Positions 1-8,034 of a DNA stretch of 64,000 nt are shown here, in pieces. This stretch comes from Streptomyces triculaminicus (GTDB lineage: Bacteria > Actinomycetota > Actinomycetes > Streptomycetales > Streptomycetaceae). The DNA is taken from the NCBI RefSeq assembly GCF_017349075.1, contig NZ_JAFMOF010000002.1:1798001-1862000 (forward strand), in the 5' to 3' direction. The notes beneath the pieces are model-generated. The model did no database searches and was not told where the DNA came from. It saw nothing but the letters and a program-made list of their open reading frames with translations. Positions within the stretch are counted from its first letter, which is position 1. Every line of letters starts with the position of its first letter. The position numbers and the translations under genes are program-made.

Positions 1-912
1 GCCACCGGTCCCGCCCCCTCACGAGGAACGGCACGGACGCCCCAGACGCTCGCCTCCCTCTACCGGCGCGTGTGCGAGACAGGGGATGTCGTCTCGGCGA
101 TGCACTTGCTGGTGACCGCCTCGCTCGCCCTGCCCGCCTTCGACCACGCCGACAGCGCCCGGCACGCGCTCGCGCCCCTCAAGCTGGCCGAAGGCACCGC
201 CGGTCCCGCGCTCGTGTGCTTCCCCGGCTTCTTCCCCGCTCTCGGCAGACCCGGGCACGCCACGCTGGCCTCCGCCTTCGGCGGCGAACGGGACGTGCTC
301 GAGCTCCAGCACCCCGGCGTTGCAGAAGGGGATGCCGTCCCTCGGGACTGGCAGACCCTCGTGGACCTGCACGCCGACACCGTGCGCAAGCACGTCGGCG
401 ACCGCCCGTACGTCGTCCTCGGTTCCTCGATGGGCGGCTGCCCCGCGCACTCGGTGGCCGCACGTCTCGCGGCCACCGGTACACCACCGCTCGGCCTCGT
501 CCTCATCGACACCTACCACGTCACCCCGGACCTCGAGAGCGAGCCGTGGCTGCTCGCCCTGCCCGCCCGTATCCCCTGGCAGATGGGCGAGCGGTTCGAC
601 ACCGCCGTGGACGACACGTCCATGGCCGCCCTCGGCGCCTACACCCGTATCGCCCGTGGCTGGCAGCCGGAACCGACAGACGTCCCCACCCTGCTGCTCC
701 GCGCCACCGAACCGCTGCCGCAGCCACCAGGCCACGGCATGCATGAGACGGGGGCCGGGGAGCGGCGAACGTCCTGGCCGCTGCCGCACACCTCAGTGGA
801 CGTCCCCGGCAACCACTGGAGCATGACCGAGGAGCACGCGCATACGACGGCGGAGACCATCCGGGCATGGCTCGGCACACGGCTCACGGCCACCGGCGAT
901 GTCCAGGAGTGA
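1..912 (+). CDS. C-terminal thioesterase of a modular type I polyketide synthase (5' end outside window)
   Basis: The reading frame is open from base 1 to the TGA at 910-912, so this is the 3' end of a longer gene. The visible part is an alpha/beta-hydrolase thioesterase domain of the kind that ends modular PKSs and releases the finished chain by hydrolysis or macrolactonisation. The opening segment (TLASLYRRVCETGDVVSAM) looks like the usual ACP-TE linker. The nucleophile elbow GSSMGG lies at about 421-438, with Ser codon 427-429. A later Asp (LIDTY) and a His in GNHWSM complete the likely triad. No ACP is visible before it. It may belong to a PKS cluster lying to the left; a free type II thioesterase is less likely because the linker and frame run in from upstream. 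Confidence 0.8.
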   Translation, partial: ATGPAPSRGTARTPQTLASLYRRVCETGDVVSAMHLLVTASLALPAFDHADSARHALAPLKLAEGTAGPALVCFPGFFPALGRPGHATLASAFGGERDVLELQHPGVAEGDAVPRDWQTLVDLHADTVRKHVGDRPYVVLGSSMGGCPAHSVAARLAATGTPPLGLVLIDTYHVTPDLESEPWLLALPARIPWQMGERFDTAVDDTSMAALGAYTRIARGWQPEPTDVPTLLLRATEPLPQPPGHGMHETGAGERRTSWPLPHTSVDVPGNHWSMTEEHAHTTAETIRAWLGTRLTATGDVQE

Positions 913-1050
913 TTGCGGCGCCCACGAGCGCGGGCAATGGCCAGAACATCACGTTCGGCCTCATATCCTCTAAAAGGACTGTTTCAAGCGGAACTTGGGC
1001 AGTTTGTCGCCAAGAGTGTGGGCGGGCAACAGTTTCCCAGGGGGGAATTC

Positions 1051-1434
1051 ATGCCGGAAGATCAGTCGAATGAGGAAGTCCGTGGCGGGAGCCCGGACTC
1101 GGCAGTCGATCGGGTGGCCGACTTCTACGGCGCCTACATCGATGCCGTCGACGACGGAACCGATGACCTGGGTCAGGAGCTTCGCGCCCACTACCTCACG
1201 GAGGACCTCCGGCAACGGTTGGCCGCCTGGGAGGAGGCCAACCACGCCGACGGCGTCCTGCGCGCCCAGGACGTGCCCACCCACTGGGAAGTCCGCTACC
1301 ACGACTCCGGTGCTGGGCACCTGTTCACCACGGTCACGCTCACCTGGGGTACCGGCCCGGACGCCGGGCACACTCGGCTGGCAGTGCAAAGCGACCTGAG
1401 CACCAAGCTCATCTCGGACATCGATGACGGGTGA
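1051..1434 (+). CDS. Hypothetical protein, possible NTF2-like fold
   Basis: A 127-residue soluble protein. The ATG at 1051 is preceded by a strong ribosome site (aggggggaa, 1038-1047); the longer upstream frame lacks such a site. No signal peptide or membrane segment is seen. The pattern VADFYGAYIDAVDD, then a charged helix and strands such as HWEVRYHD and LFTTVTLTWG, resembles small alpha+beta proteins of the NTF2/DUF3828 sort. No catalytic motif is visible, so the function is unknown. It converges on the lipoprotein gene at 1590, with a strong hairpin between them. Confidence 0.6.
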   Translation: MPEDQSNEEVRGGSPDSAVDRVADFYGAYIDAVDDGTDDLGQELRAHYLTEDLRQRLAAWEEANHADGVLRAQDVPTHWEVRYHDSGAGHLFTTVTLTWGTGPDAGHTRLAVQSDLSTKLISDIDDG

Positions 1435-1544
1435 CTCGGGCCCTGACGCGGGCGCGAGACAGCTGAGGAAACAGGGCCGGCTGCACGTCAACCCCGACCC
1501 TGAATGGGTGCGCGAACAGCTCTCCCGCTCCGCGTGATCGGGAG

Positions 1545-1576
1545 CCTCCGTCTGCGCGGTACAGCGCAGACGGAGG
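1545..1576. terminator. Bidirectional intrinsic terminator hairpin
   Basis: A perfect 13-bp inverted repeat (CCTCCGTCTGCGC at 1545-1557 with its complement at 1564-1576) around a 6-base loop. It sits between two convergent genes ending at 1434 (+) and 1590 (-), so it can serve both. There is no clear U-run, which is common for actinobacterial terminators. Confidence 0.75.
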
Positions 1577-1589
1577 TTGAAGGGCAAGC

Positions 1590-2477
1590 TCAGCCGAAGA
1601 AGACGGAGGAGATGTCGTTGTCGAAGCCGATGGTGGCGAGATCGGCGACGTCGCCGTTGACGACCTTGGACTTGCCCTTGCAGTTGGCCTCGGACCAGAT
1701 CTTCAGACTGCCCTGAGCCTGCAGGGAGGAGGCGACGTTGTCGCGCGCGACGTTCTGGCAGCCCTTGCCCGCCAGGCCCTGGGAGGGGTCGCCGAAGTTG
1801 GCGTCGTCGAAGAGGACGACGCTGGTGGCGGGCTTGCCCTGGCCACTGTTCCCACCGCCGGTAGCAGCCCCGCCCGCCTTCTTGCCGTCGGGGGTCACAC
1901 CGAACCACGTGCCCCCGACGCCCTGCCCCTTCGTGTCACCGGGCTTGGTGTCCTTGCCGAAGCGGTAGACAGGCCAGCCCCCGACGGTGACCTGGAGCGT
2001 GCCGTCGTCCCGCTTGACGGTGCCGACCTTCGACTTGTCGACCCCGTCGAGGAAGATCTTGCCGCCCCGTGCGACGACGACCGGCGGCCAGGTCGACGCG
2101 CACTCGCCGTTGCACGTGGACTTCGAGGGGCTCGCGGTGTCCTTGTCGAACCGGTAGAGGGTGAAGCCCGCGCCGTTGACCACCACCGGGTTCAGCGCAC
2201 CGGCCTTCGACGCGGACAGCTGCACCCACTGCTGCGCCTCCGGCTTCACCGCCGGCTTTCCCGGCTCGTTCGCCCAGTCACCCGTCCTGGGCGGGGCGTT
2301 GTTCGCCTTCGCGGTGCCGCCGAGGAAGCCCAGGCTCTGTCCGGCGGCGATGGGGTTGGAGTCGGCGGACGCCGAGGAGGCGGGCGCGGAGCTGTCGTTG
2401 TCGCCGCCGCAGGCGGTGAGCAGCAGGAGGCCTGCAGTGGCTACAGCGACAGACGTGGCAGTGCGCGTGCGGATCAT
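1590..2477 (-). CDS. Secreted-repeat lipoprotein (SCO0930-like)
   Basis: A 295-residue lipoprotein. The N-terminus has a signal peptide ending in a lipobox (LLTAC at about residues 19-23), so it should be anchored to the outer face of the membrane. The middle has two copies of the short secreted repeat typical of COG4315 lipoproteins: around GFTLYRFDKDTASPSKSTC, and again around WPVYRFGKDTKPGD. Each carries the Y-R/F pattern, and the first also has NGECASTWPPV. The last ~80 residues (VVLFDDANFGDPSQGL to the end) look like a small beta-gamma-crystallin / I36-inhibitor-like domain with paired Cys. In Streptomyces this family is called SCO0930; its role is not settled. Two palindromes lie in its upstream region. 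Confidence 0.8.
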   Translation of the reverse strand: MIRTRTATSVAVATAGLLLLTACGGDNDSSAPASSASADSNPIAAGQSLGFLGGTAKANNAPPRTGDWANEPGKPAVKPEAQQWVQLSASKAGALNPVVVNGAGFTLYRFDKDTASPSKSTCNGECASTWPPVVVARGGKIFLDGVDKSKVGTVKRDDGTLQVTVGGWPVYRFGKDTKPGDTKGQGVGGTWFGVTPDGKKAGGAATGGGNSGQGKPATSVVLFDDANFGDPSQGLAGKGCQNVARDNVASSLQAQGSLKIWSEANCKGKSKVVNGDVADLATIGFDNDISSVFFG

Positions 2478-2524
2478 GATGATTCCCCCCAGGTCATGGC
2501 TCCGGTCCGCCCGAAGCCGTCACT

Positions 2525-2570
2525 GGTCCGTACGGACCGGGCCCTGGGACAGCCTCACCCGGTTACCGGG
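2525..2570 (-). promoter_or_regulatory. Two palindromes upstream of the lipoprotein gene
   Basis: GGTCCGTACGGACC at 2525-2538 is a perfect 14-base palindrome. CCCGGTTACCGGG at 2558-2570 is a perfect dyad about one odd base. Both lie within 100 bases upstream of the lipoprotein start (2477, minus strand) and are plausible regulator sites. No cognate regulator is evident next to them. Confidence 0.4.
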
Positions 2571-2779
2571 CCGATACGCCACCGTTACGAAGTGACAGCC
2601 GACCACCCCTACCGGGCTCTTTGGAGCGGCCCGGACGGGCAGGCCGAAGCCGAGAGCGCCCGGGGTCGCACGGCGGGAGCACCGGGATAGTCTGAGCTTG
2701 CGTTTTAACCTCTGTCTCGATCAGTTTTTTGGCTGGTCGAAGCAGACAAGAGAGCTCGCACGGAGCTGAGTGCCAGCTC

Positions 2780-3304
2780 TCAATCTTCATGCGACACACC
2801 GAGGTCGTGGCGCATAGCGGTCCTCATAGTTCGGAGCATCTCCCAGACCTCGTACTGGGCCTGGGCCGCGGTCTCCATCGTTTCGCCTGGTTCGGGGGCA
2901 CCGCGTTCGAGGCGCTTGACCTGGCCGTAGACCTTGTTCAGGGCCTGGTTGACGAGACTCGCTCGCCTGAGTACTTCTTCGGGGGCGATCATCTGTGCTT
3001 CGGAGTATCGATCGCGGTGCGCGTTCTTCGCTTCCTCGAGTGCGTCGCTGTCGGCCTCCTCCACGCCGCGTTCCCTCATGACGTGCAGGTGGCGGTTGAG
3101 AGCGGTGGTGAACTGCCGAGCATCCCGGTTGAGTTCCACATAGCAGGTGCGTCGCAGCGAACGGGCCTCGCGAACCTCCTCATGGTCTCGAACGAGCTCT
3201 ATCTCCAGGCGCTTCGCTCGTTCGGAGCCGCGCTGGGTGAGTAGCGCCCCTCCCAGGGTTCCTGCGACGCCTGCGACAGCGATGATCACTGAGCTGAGAT
3301 CCAC
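2780..3304 (-). CDS. Hypothetical protein with N-terminal membrane anchor and charged helical body
   Basis: A 174-residue protein. I chose the GTG at 3304, which has a GGGG ribosome site about 8 bases upstream. The reading frame stays open further upstream, but that part reads as nonsense antisense to other frames. Residues 3-20 (SVIIAVAGVAGTLGGALLT) form one membrane helix. The rest is strongly helical and charged, with few aromatic residues, and resembles Streptomyces proteins that place a coiled region in the cytoplasm. It has no recognisable enzymatic motif. A weak hairpin (2763-2779) follows the stop. Confidence 0.6.
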   Translation of the reverse strand: MDLSSVIIAVAGVAGTLGGALLTQRGSERAKRLEIELVRDHEEVREARSLRRTCYVELNRDARQFTTALNRHLHVMRERGVEEADSDALEEAKNAHRDRYSEAQMIAPEEVLRRASLVNQALNKVYGQVKRLERGAPEPGETMETAAQAQYEVWEMLRTMRTAMRHDLGVSHED

Positions 3305-3359
3305 CGACGTACCCCGTGAAATTCTTCGGCCTCGTGCCCGCTGCACATGGCCCAGGCCG

Positions 3360-4835
3360 TCAAGTTTGCCGCTCCTCGGTGCGCCGGGGTTTGGTGCCCT
3401 TTTTGTGGTGGGCGGGGCGGCTGTATGCCTCGCCGGTGGCCAGGACTCTGCCCACGTCATGACGGGTGGCTGGGCGGCGGTTCTTCGAACCCGGCGGCCG
3501 GCCAGGCCCCGGACGAGACGGTTTCGGTGCACTGGCCGGGGAGCCGGTCTTCGTGCACAGGTTCCTGAACCCCCTGCGGACCCTGGCGGGCGTGAGCCTG
3601 TTCGGCGGAGCCGGTTTCTCCCACGGCCGCCGGAGATCGATGGCCAGTGGCCGCGCGAGCCGGAGCTGGGCATAGGCGGCGATCACCAGCCACGTCCACC
3701 GGTCGGCAGCCTCCGAGCTGCGGAGACGGGGCTTGGTCCACCCAAGTGTCTGCTTGAACAGGCGGAAAGTGTGCTCCAGGTCGAAGCGGCGGAGGAAGGA
3801 CTGCCAGCAGCGGTCGACATCGGCCTCGGTGGCGGCGGTGCCCGACCACCACAGCCAGACCGGCTTGTTCACCCCGCCGCTGGGCAGCTTCTGCACGGTC
3901 AGGCGGATGACGGTGCCTTCGATGATGGGTAGCGGTCCGTCATAGTCGATCCAGGCCGCCCGGCGGGTGAGCCTCGGGTGCAGGCGGTCCCATGCCTGCG
4001 CGGTCGCCTTGCCGTAAAGGCGGGTGTCGGTGGTCGTCACGGCCTGCTCAATACCCCACGTGGAGGGGTCACCGAAGACGAACTCGCCTCCGTGCTTGGG
4101 TGGTCGGCCGCCCTTGGGGTCGTAGACCCGCGGCGGTGTCGGCTGGCGCATGACTCGGTCGGAGCGCAGTCTGCCGAGGATCTCGACGGGCAGATCGGTC
4201 AGCAGGTGGGCAATGCGGGGTGCGTCGTATCCGGCGTCCAGCACGACCAGGACTTCGGGGTCGCCCGGCTTCCACTGGCCGGCGGCAACGAGTCGGTCGA
4301 CCAGCTCGCGGAGCTGGGCCGTGGTCACCGCGGCAACGTCCGCGCCGGGCTCCAGACGAACCGCGTCCAGCACCGCCGTCCACGACGTCCGGCCGGTCTC
4401 CAGCGCAGCCACGATCGAGTACGGCCAGCCCGGGACCATCTGATGCTTGCCCTCACCCCGACCGAAAGTGTGGCAGAAGGACCGGTCAGCGCAGGTGTTG
4501 GCGTCTGGCCGCAGCCACGGCGAGACATCCGCGGCCAGGACGATCCGACCATCCGCCGCCCTCGGCAACGGCATCCCGGCCAGGGCCCGACGCAGCCGGG
4601 CGATATCGATCCGTCCCTGGTTGAGGCCGTCGTAAAGAGCTCCGTGCCCGCGGCGGTGTTCCGGCGCGAGTGCCAGGTCGACGAGCGTCCGCACCGGCCC
4701 GTCCGTGCACAACAGCGCGTCGCATAACTCGAACAGGGCGTCGCCCCGTGCGGCCAGACACGCGTACAACTCCGCCCGGAAGCATGACACTTCCGCGAAC
4801 GCATCCCGCAGGACGTCCTGATACCCCAAACTCAC
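3360..4835 (-). CDS. DDE transposase (IS4/IS701-like, NF041680-type)
   Basis: A 491-residue putative transposase. I favour the GTG at 4835 (reads VSLGYQDVLRDAF), where the family usually begins; a GTG at 4880 gives 506 residues. The DDE-type catalytic centre can be followed: Asp in VLAADVSPWLRP, Asp in VLVVLDAGYDAPR, and Glu in FDLEHTFRLFKQTLGW. The C-terminus is rich in basic and proline residues (GPGRPPGSKNRR). The gene is full length with no internal stop, so it may be active. I could not find convincing terminal inverted repeats or a target duplication, so the element ends are unknown (roughly 3310-3360 and 4880-4980). It sits between a hypothetical gene and an immunity-like gene. Confidence 0.85.
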   Translation of the reverse strand: MSLGYQDVLRDAFAEVSCFRAELYACLAARGDALFELCDALLCTDGPVRTLVDLALAPEHRRGHGALYDGLNQGRIDIARLRRALAGMPLPRAADGRIVLAADVSPWLRPDANTCADRSFCHTFGRGEGKHQMVPGWPYSIVAALETGRTSWTAVLDAVRLEPGADVAAVTTAQLRELVDRLVAAGQWKPGDPEVLVVLDAGYDAPRIAHLLTDLPVEILGRLRSDRVMRQPTPPRVYDPKGGRPPKHGGEFVFGDPSTWGIEQAVTTTDTRLYGKATAQAWDRLHPRLTRRAAWIDYDGPLPIIEGTVIRLTVQKLPSGGVNKPVWLWWSGTAATEADVDRCWQSFLRRFDLEHTFRLFKQTLGWTKPRLRSSEAADRWTWLVIAAYAQLRLARPLAIDLRRPWEKPAPPNRLTPARVRRGFRNLCTKTGSPASAPKPSRPGPGRPPGSKNRRPATRHDVGRVLATGEAYSRPAHHKKGTKPRRTEERQT

Positions 4836-4980
4836 GACCACGGCCTTCGTGCTGGTTCCTCTGCCTCTGTGACGGAGCACAGGATCAGACGAAGGCCGCC
4901 TTCACGTCCGCTGAACTGCGAAAACACTGGTCAAGTTCGAGTCACGTTCGACGCTGGACCTTAAATGACAAGCTGAGCCG

Positions 4981-5199
4981 ATGTTCAGTAACATAGGACC
5001 GTTCGAGGCAGTCGCCCTCGGCGTCGTCATCGTGGCCTTATACATCGTGCCGTCGGTCATCGCCTTCCGCCGCAGGCATCCCAACCGGCTGCTCATCCTG
5101 ACGATCAACCTCGTTCTCGGCGGCACCCTCATCGGCTGGGCCGTCGCTCTCTACCTCGCGACCCGCTCCGCCCCGGCCGCCCGCAGCCGGCCCGTGTGA
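4981..5199 (+). CDS. Superinfection immunity-like small membrane protein
   Basis: A 72-residue protein with two membrane helices (about 8-28 and 38-61) linked by a short basic loop, RRRHPNR. This matches the Imm_superinfect family (PF14373; phage T4 Imm is the founding member), which blocks DNA entry of a second phage. In actinomycetes these small proteins are common and mostly uncharacterised. One leucine is encoded by TTA (5038-5040), a codon read by the bldA tRNA in Streptomyces. It lies just beyond the insertion sequence, so its original upstream region may have been altered. Confidence 0.7.
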   Translation: MFSNIGPFEAVALGVVIVALYIVPSVIAFRRRHPNRLLILTINLVLGGTLIGWAVALYLATRSAPAARSRPV

Positions 5200-5285
5200 C
5201 GAGCCGTGCGACGGCGCCTCGCCAGACGCCGTGCAGCAAGCCACCGGACCTGCATCGCACCGGTGGCAGATGCGAAGATCGCGCC

Positions 5286-6068
5286 GTGGACCCTACGCAC
5301 ACGCACGACGAATCCGCGCGGCCGCCCGGCGCCCCGGTGCGCGCCGGCATTCCCGAACACGGGCGGATCCCCAAGTACTACGCGGTCAAGGCCCAAGTCG
5401 CCGTCCTCCTCGACGAGCTGGGGGAGGGGGGACTGCTGCCCACCGAGCGCGAGCTGGCCGTGCGCTTCGAGGTGTCGCGGGAGACCGTGCGACAGGCCCT
5501 GCGGGAGCTGCTGCTGGAGGGTCGGCTGCGCCGGATGGGGCGCGGGACGGTGGTCGCGGGGCCCAAGCTGGAGCAGCCGCTGTCCCTGGCCAGCTACACC
5601 GAGGGCGTGCGTCGCCAGGGCCGGCGCCCGGGACGCAGCCTCATCGGGTTGGACCGGCTCGCCTGCCCTGCCGCACTCGCTCCCGACCTCGGCGTGGCGC
5701 CGGGGGATCCCGTGTGGCACTTGGAGCGGGTGCTGCTCGCCGACGACGAACGGGTGGGGCTGGAGAGTACGTACGTGGCGGTCGAGCGGGCACCGGGGCT
5801 GGACGCGGAGTTCGAGCCGGACTCGTCCTTCTACGCGTACCTGCGCGAGCGCCTCGGCATCGGTTTCGGGGACGCGGACGAACGGCTCGAGACCGTTCTG
5901 GCCACGCCCCGCGAGGCGCTGCTGATCGGTACGCCGCCCGCGCTGCCGATGCTGCTGATCCACCGGGTGTCGCGGGATACGGAGGGAAGGCCGCTGGAGC
6001 GCGTGCGCTCGCTCTACAGAGGGGACCGGTTCTCCTTCACCACCCACCTGCGCGGTACCGAAGGCTGA
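5286..6068 (+). CDS. GntR-family (HutC/UTRA) transcriptional regulator, likely of phosphonate genes
   Basis: A 260-residue repressor from the GTG at 5286. The N-terminal winged helix (about residues 25-95) has the family pattern LLPTERELAVRFEVSRETVRQALREL, given here in parts: LLPTERELAVRF then VSRETVRQALREL. The C-terminal half is a UTRA ligand-binding domain (LERVLLADDERVGLESTYV and the end ERVRSLYRGDRFSF). It precedes a phosphonate-use operon on the same strand with a 135-base gap. That gap holds a GntR-type operator at 6118-6127. By analogy with PhnF-type regulators it probably represses the operon until a phosphonate or a related metabolite is present; the ligand is inferred only from context. 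Confidence 0.85.
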   Translation: MDPTHTHDESARPPGAPVRAGIPEHGRIPKYYAVKAQVAVLLDELGEGGLLPTERELAVRFEVSRETVRQALRELLLEGRLRRMGRGTVVAGPKLEQPLSLASYTEGVRRQGRRPGRSLIGLDRLACPAALAPDLGVAPGDPVWHLERVLLADDERVGLESTYVAVERAPGLDAEFEPDSSFYAYLRERLGIGFGDADERLETVLATPREALLIGTPPALPMLLIHRVSRDTEGRPLERVRSLYRGDRFSFTTHLRGTEG

Positions 6069-6117
6069 GCCGACGCCGCCCAACGGCCGCTCCGACTTCC
6101 ATCACGAATCGATAACG

Positions 6118-6127
6118 GGTCTAGTCC
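6118..6127. promoter_or_regulatory. Candidate GntR operator
   Basis: GGTCTAGTCC lies 77 bases before the oxidoreductase start. It is close to the GGTCTAGACC core bound by HutC/DasR-type GntR proteins, with one asymmetric base. Its place between the GntR gene and the operon supports it being the regulator's own target. Confidence 0.6.
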
Positions 6128-6203
6128 AAGATTGGCGGCTCGTTTGCCGCCGGTTCGTCGTTCGGCCGCCTTCGGGTCACTCCGTTTGACGAGTGTTCGA
6201 CTC

Positions 6204-7325
6204 ATGCGAGTCATAGTCGTCGGAGCGGGCGTGCTGGGAACCATGCATGCCTGGCAAGCAGTTCAGCGCGGCCACGAGGTCGTGCACATCGAGCGTGAGC
6301 GCGAGGCCAGAGGCGCCTCCGTCCGCAACTTCGGCCTGATCTGGGTCAGCGGCCGGGCCGCGGGCGAGGAGCTGGAGACGGCCCTGCGGGCCCGGACCCT
6401 GTGGGAGGAGATCGCAGAAGCCGTACCGGGCCTCGGCTTCCGCGCCAACGGTTCCCTGACCACCGTCACCACCGAGGCCGAACTGGCCGTCGCCCGCGCC
6501 GCCCTGGCCGCGCCCGACGCGGACGTCCGCGGGTTCCGCCTCCTCACCCCCGCCGAGGTCCGGGCGGCCAACCCGGCCCTGCGCGGCGAGCTCCTCGGCG
6601 CCCTGGCCTGTGACCGCGACGCCGCCGTCGAGCCGCGCACGGCCCAGCGCGCGCTGAAGGACGCCCTACATCTCTCCGGTCGTTACACCTTCCTCGGCGG
6701 GCGAGAGGTCCGAGAGGTCGTCGGAGACCGCGCCGTCCGCGACGACCACGGCCGCGTCCACAGCGGCGACGCGGTCATCCTGTGCACCGGCGCCTGGCTG
6801 GGCGGACTCGTCCGCGAACTCGCCCCCGCCCTCCCCGTACGCCGGGTGCGGCTGCAGATGATGCAAACCGCGCCGCTGGGGGAGGAGCTCACCACCTCCG
6901 TCGCCGACGCCGACAGCTTCCGCTACTACCCCGCCTACAGCGGCACCGCCCTCGAGGCCATGGCCGCGGGCCAGGCACAGCCCCCGGTCGCGGCCGAGCA
7001 CAAGATGCAGCTGCTGATGGTCCAACGCGCGGACGGCGGCCTGACGATCGGCGACACCCACGAGTACGCCGAACCGTTCGCCTTCGACGTCGACGAGGCC
7101 CCGTACGAGCACCTGACCGCCGTCGCCGAGTCGCTGCTCGGCCGGCCCCTGCCGCAGATCCGCCGACGCTGGGCCGGGGTGTACGCCCAGTGCGTGGACA
7201 CCACCCGCGTCGTGCACCGCGAGCGGCTGCGCGACGGCGTGTGGCTGGTGACCGGCCCCGGCGGCCGCGGCATGACCTGCTCCCCGGCGATCGCCGAGAC
7301 GACCGCGAACGAACTGGGCTGGTGA
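6204..7325 (+). CDS. FAD-dependent oxidoreductase of phosphonate loci (TIGR03364 / PbfD-like)
   Basis: A 373-residue DAO-type flavoprotein. The ATG at 6204 starts directly at the FAD-binding motif RVIVVGAGVLGTMHAW (GxGxxG). The C-terminal part has the usual DAO-fold glycine cluster VTGPGGRGMTCSPAIAE. This clade is found almost only in phosphonate-degradation gene sets. PbfD-type members oxidise aminoalkylphosphonates, notably N-alkylated 2-aminoethylphosphonate, to phosphonoacetaldehyde. Here it is followed 7 bases later by a phosphonatase-like HAD enzyme, which would then break the C-P bond. Substrate choice is inferred from family and context. Confidence 0.8.
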   Translation: MRVIVVGAGVLGTMHAWQAVQRGHEVVHIEREREARGASVRNFGLIWVSGRAAGEELETALRARTLWEEIAEAVPGLGFRANGSLTTVTTEAELAVARAALAAPDADVRGFRLLTPAEVRAANPALRGELLGALACDRDAAVEPRTAQRALKDALHLSGRYTFLGGREVREVVGDRAVRDDHGRVHSGDAVILCTGAWLGGLVRELAPALPVRRVRLQMMQTAPLGEELTTSVADADSFRYYPAYSGTALEAMAAGQAQPPVAAEHKMQLLMVQRADGGLTIGDTHEYAEPFAFDVDEAPYEHLTAVAESLLGRPLPQIRRRWAGVYAQCVDTTRVVHRERLRDGVWLVTGPGGRGMTCSPAIAETTANELGW

Positions 7326-7332
7326 TACACGC

Positions 7333-8034
7333 ATGACCGAGAGGATCACCCTTGTCACCCTGGACATGGCCGGCACCACCGTCCTCGACGACGGTCTCGT
7401 CGAGCGGGCCTTCGGCGCCGCGGCCACGGCACTGGGCGTCGAGCCGGGCACGCCCCGCTACGACGAACAGCTCGCCTACGTGCGCGCCACGATGGGCGAA
7501 TCCAAGATCTCCGTCTTCCGGCACCTGTTCGCCGGCGACGAGGAGCGGGCGCGACGCGCCAACACGGAATTCGAGTCCGCGTACGGCCGCCTGGTGACCG
7601 ACGGCCACTGCGAGGCCGTGCCGGGTGCCCGTGAAGCGATCGAACGGCTGCGCGCCGACGGCCGTACCGTCGTCCTCACCACCGGCTTCGCGCGTGTCAC
7701 CCAGGACGCCATTCTCCGTGCCCTCGGCTGGACGGACCTGGCCGACCTCGCCCTGTGCCCCGCCGACGCGGGCGGCCGCGGACGCCCGTACCCCGACATG
7801 GTGCTCACCGCCCTGCTGCGCACCCAGACCGCGGACTCCGTGCGGCAGGTCGCGGTGGCGGGCGACACCTCCTCCGACGTCCTCTCCGGCACCGCCGCCG
7901 GGGCGGCCGTCGTGGCCGGCGTCCTGACCGGAGCCCATGACGAGGCCACACTCCGCGCCTCCGGCGCCACCCACGTCCTCGCTTCCGTGGCAGATCTCCC
8001 GGAGCTGCTCTCCCGACTGGAGGACGGCCGTTGA
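7333..8034 (+). CDS. HAD hydrolase, phosphonatase-like (TIGR03351 type)
   Basis: A 233-residue HAD-fold protein. The nucleophile motif reads DMAGTT (Asp11). The second position that is Asp in ordinary HAD phosphatases is Ala13, as in phosphonoacetaldehyde hydrolase PhnX. A lysine in the cap, MGESK (Lys58), sits where PhnX forms a Schiff base with the aldehyde. Downstream are the Ser/Thr motif VVLTTGF and the acidic motif AVAGDTSSD. Together these support cleavage of phosphonoacetaldehyde or a close relative. The stop overlaps the TTG start of the ABC ATPase gene by four bases, so translation is coupled. Confidence 0.8.
   Translation: MTERITLVTLDMAGTTVLDDGLVERAFGAAATALGVEPGTPRYDEQLAYVRATMGESKISVFRHLFAGDEERARRANTEFESAYGRLVTDGHCEAVPGAREAIERLRADGRTVVLTTGFARVTQDAILRALGWTDLADLALCPADAGGRGRPYPDMVLTALLRTQTADSVRQVAVAGDTSSDVLSGTAAGAAVVAGVLTGAHDEATLRASGATHVLASVADLPELLSRLEDGR

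Noticed and set aside
3305-4980. Possible terminal inverted repeats of the insertion sequence
   Set aside because: Only short gtcaagtt-type matches near each end, no consistent repeat or target duplication.
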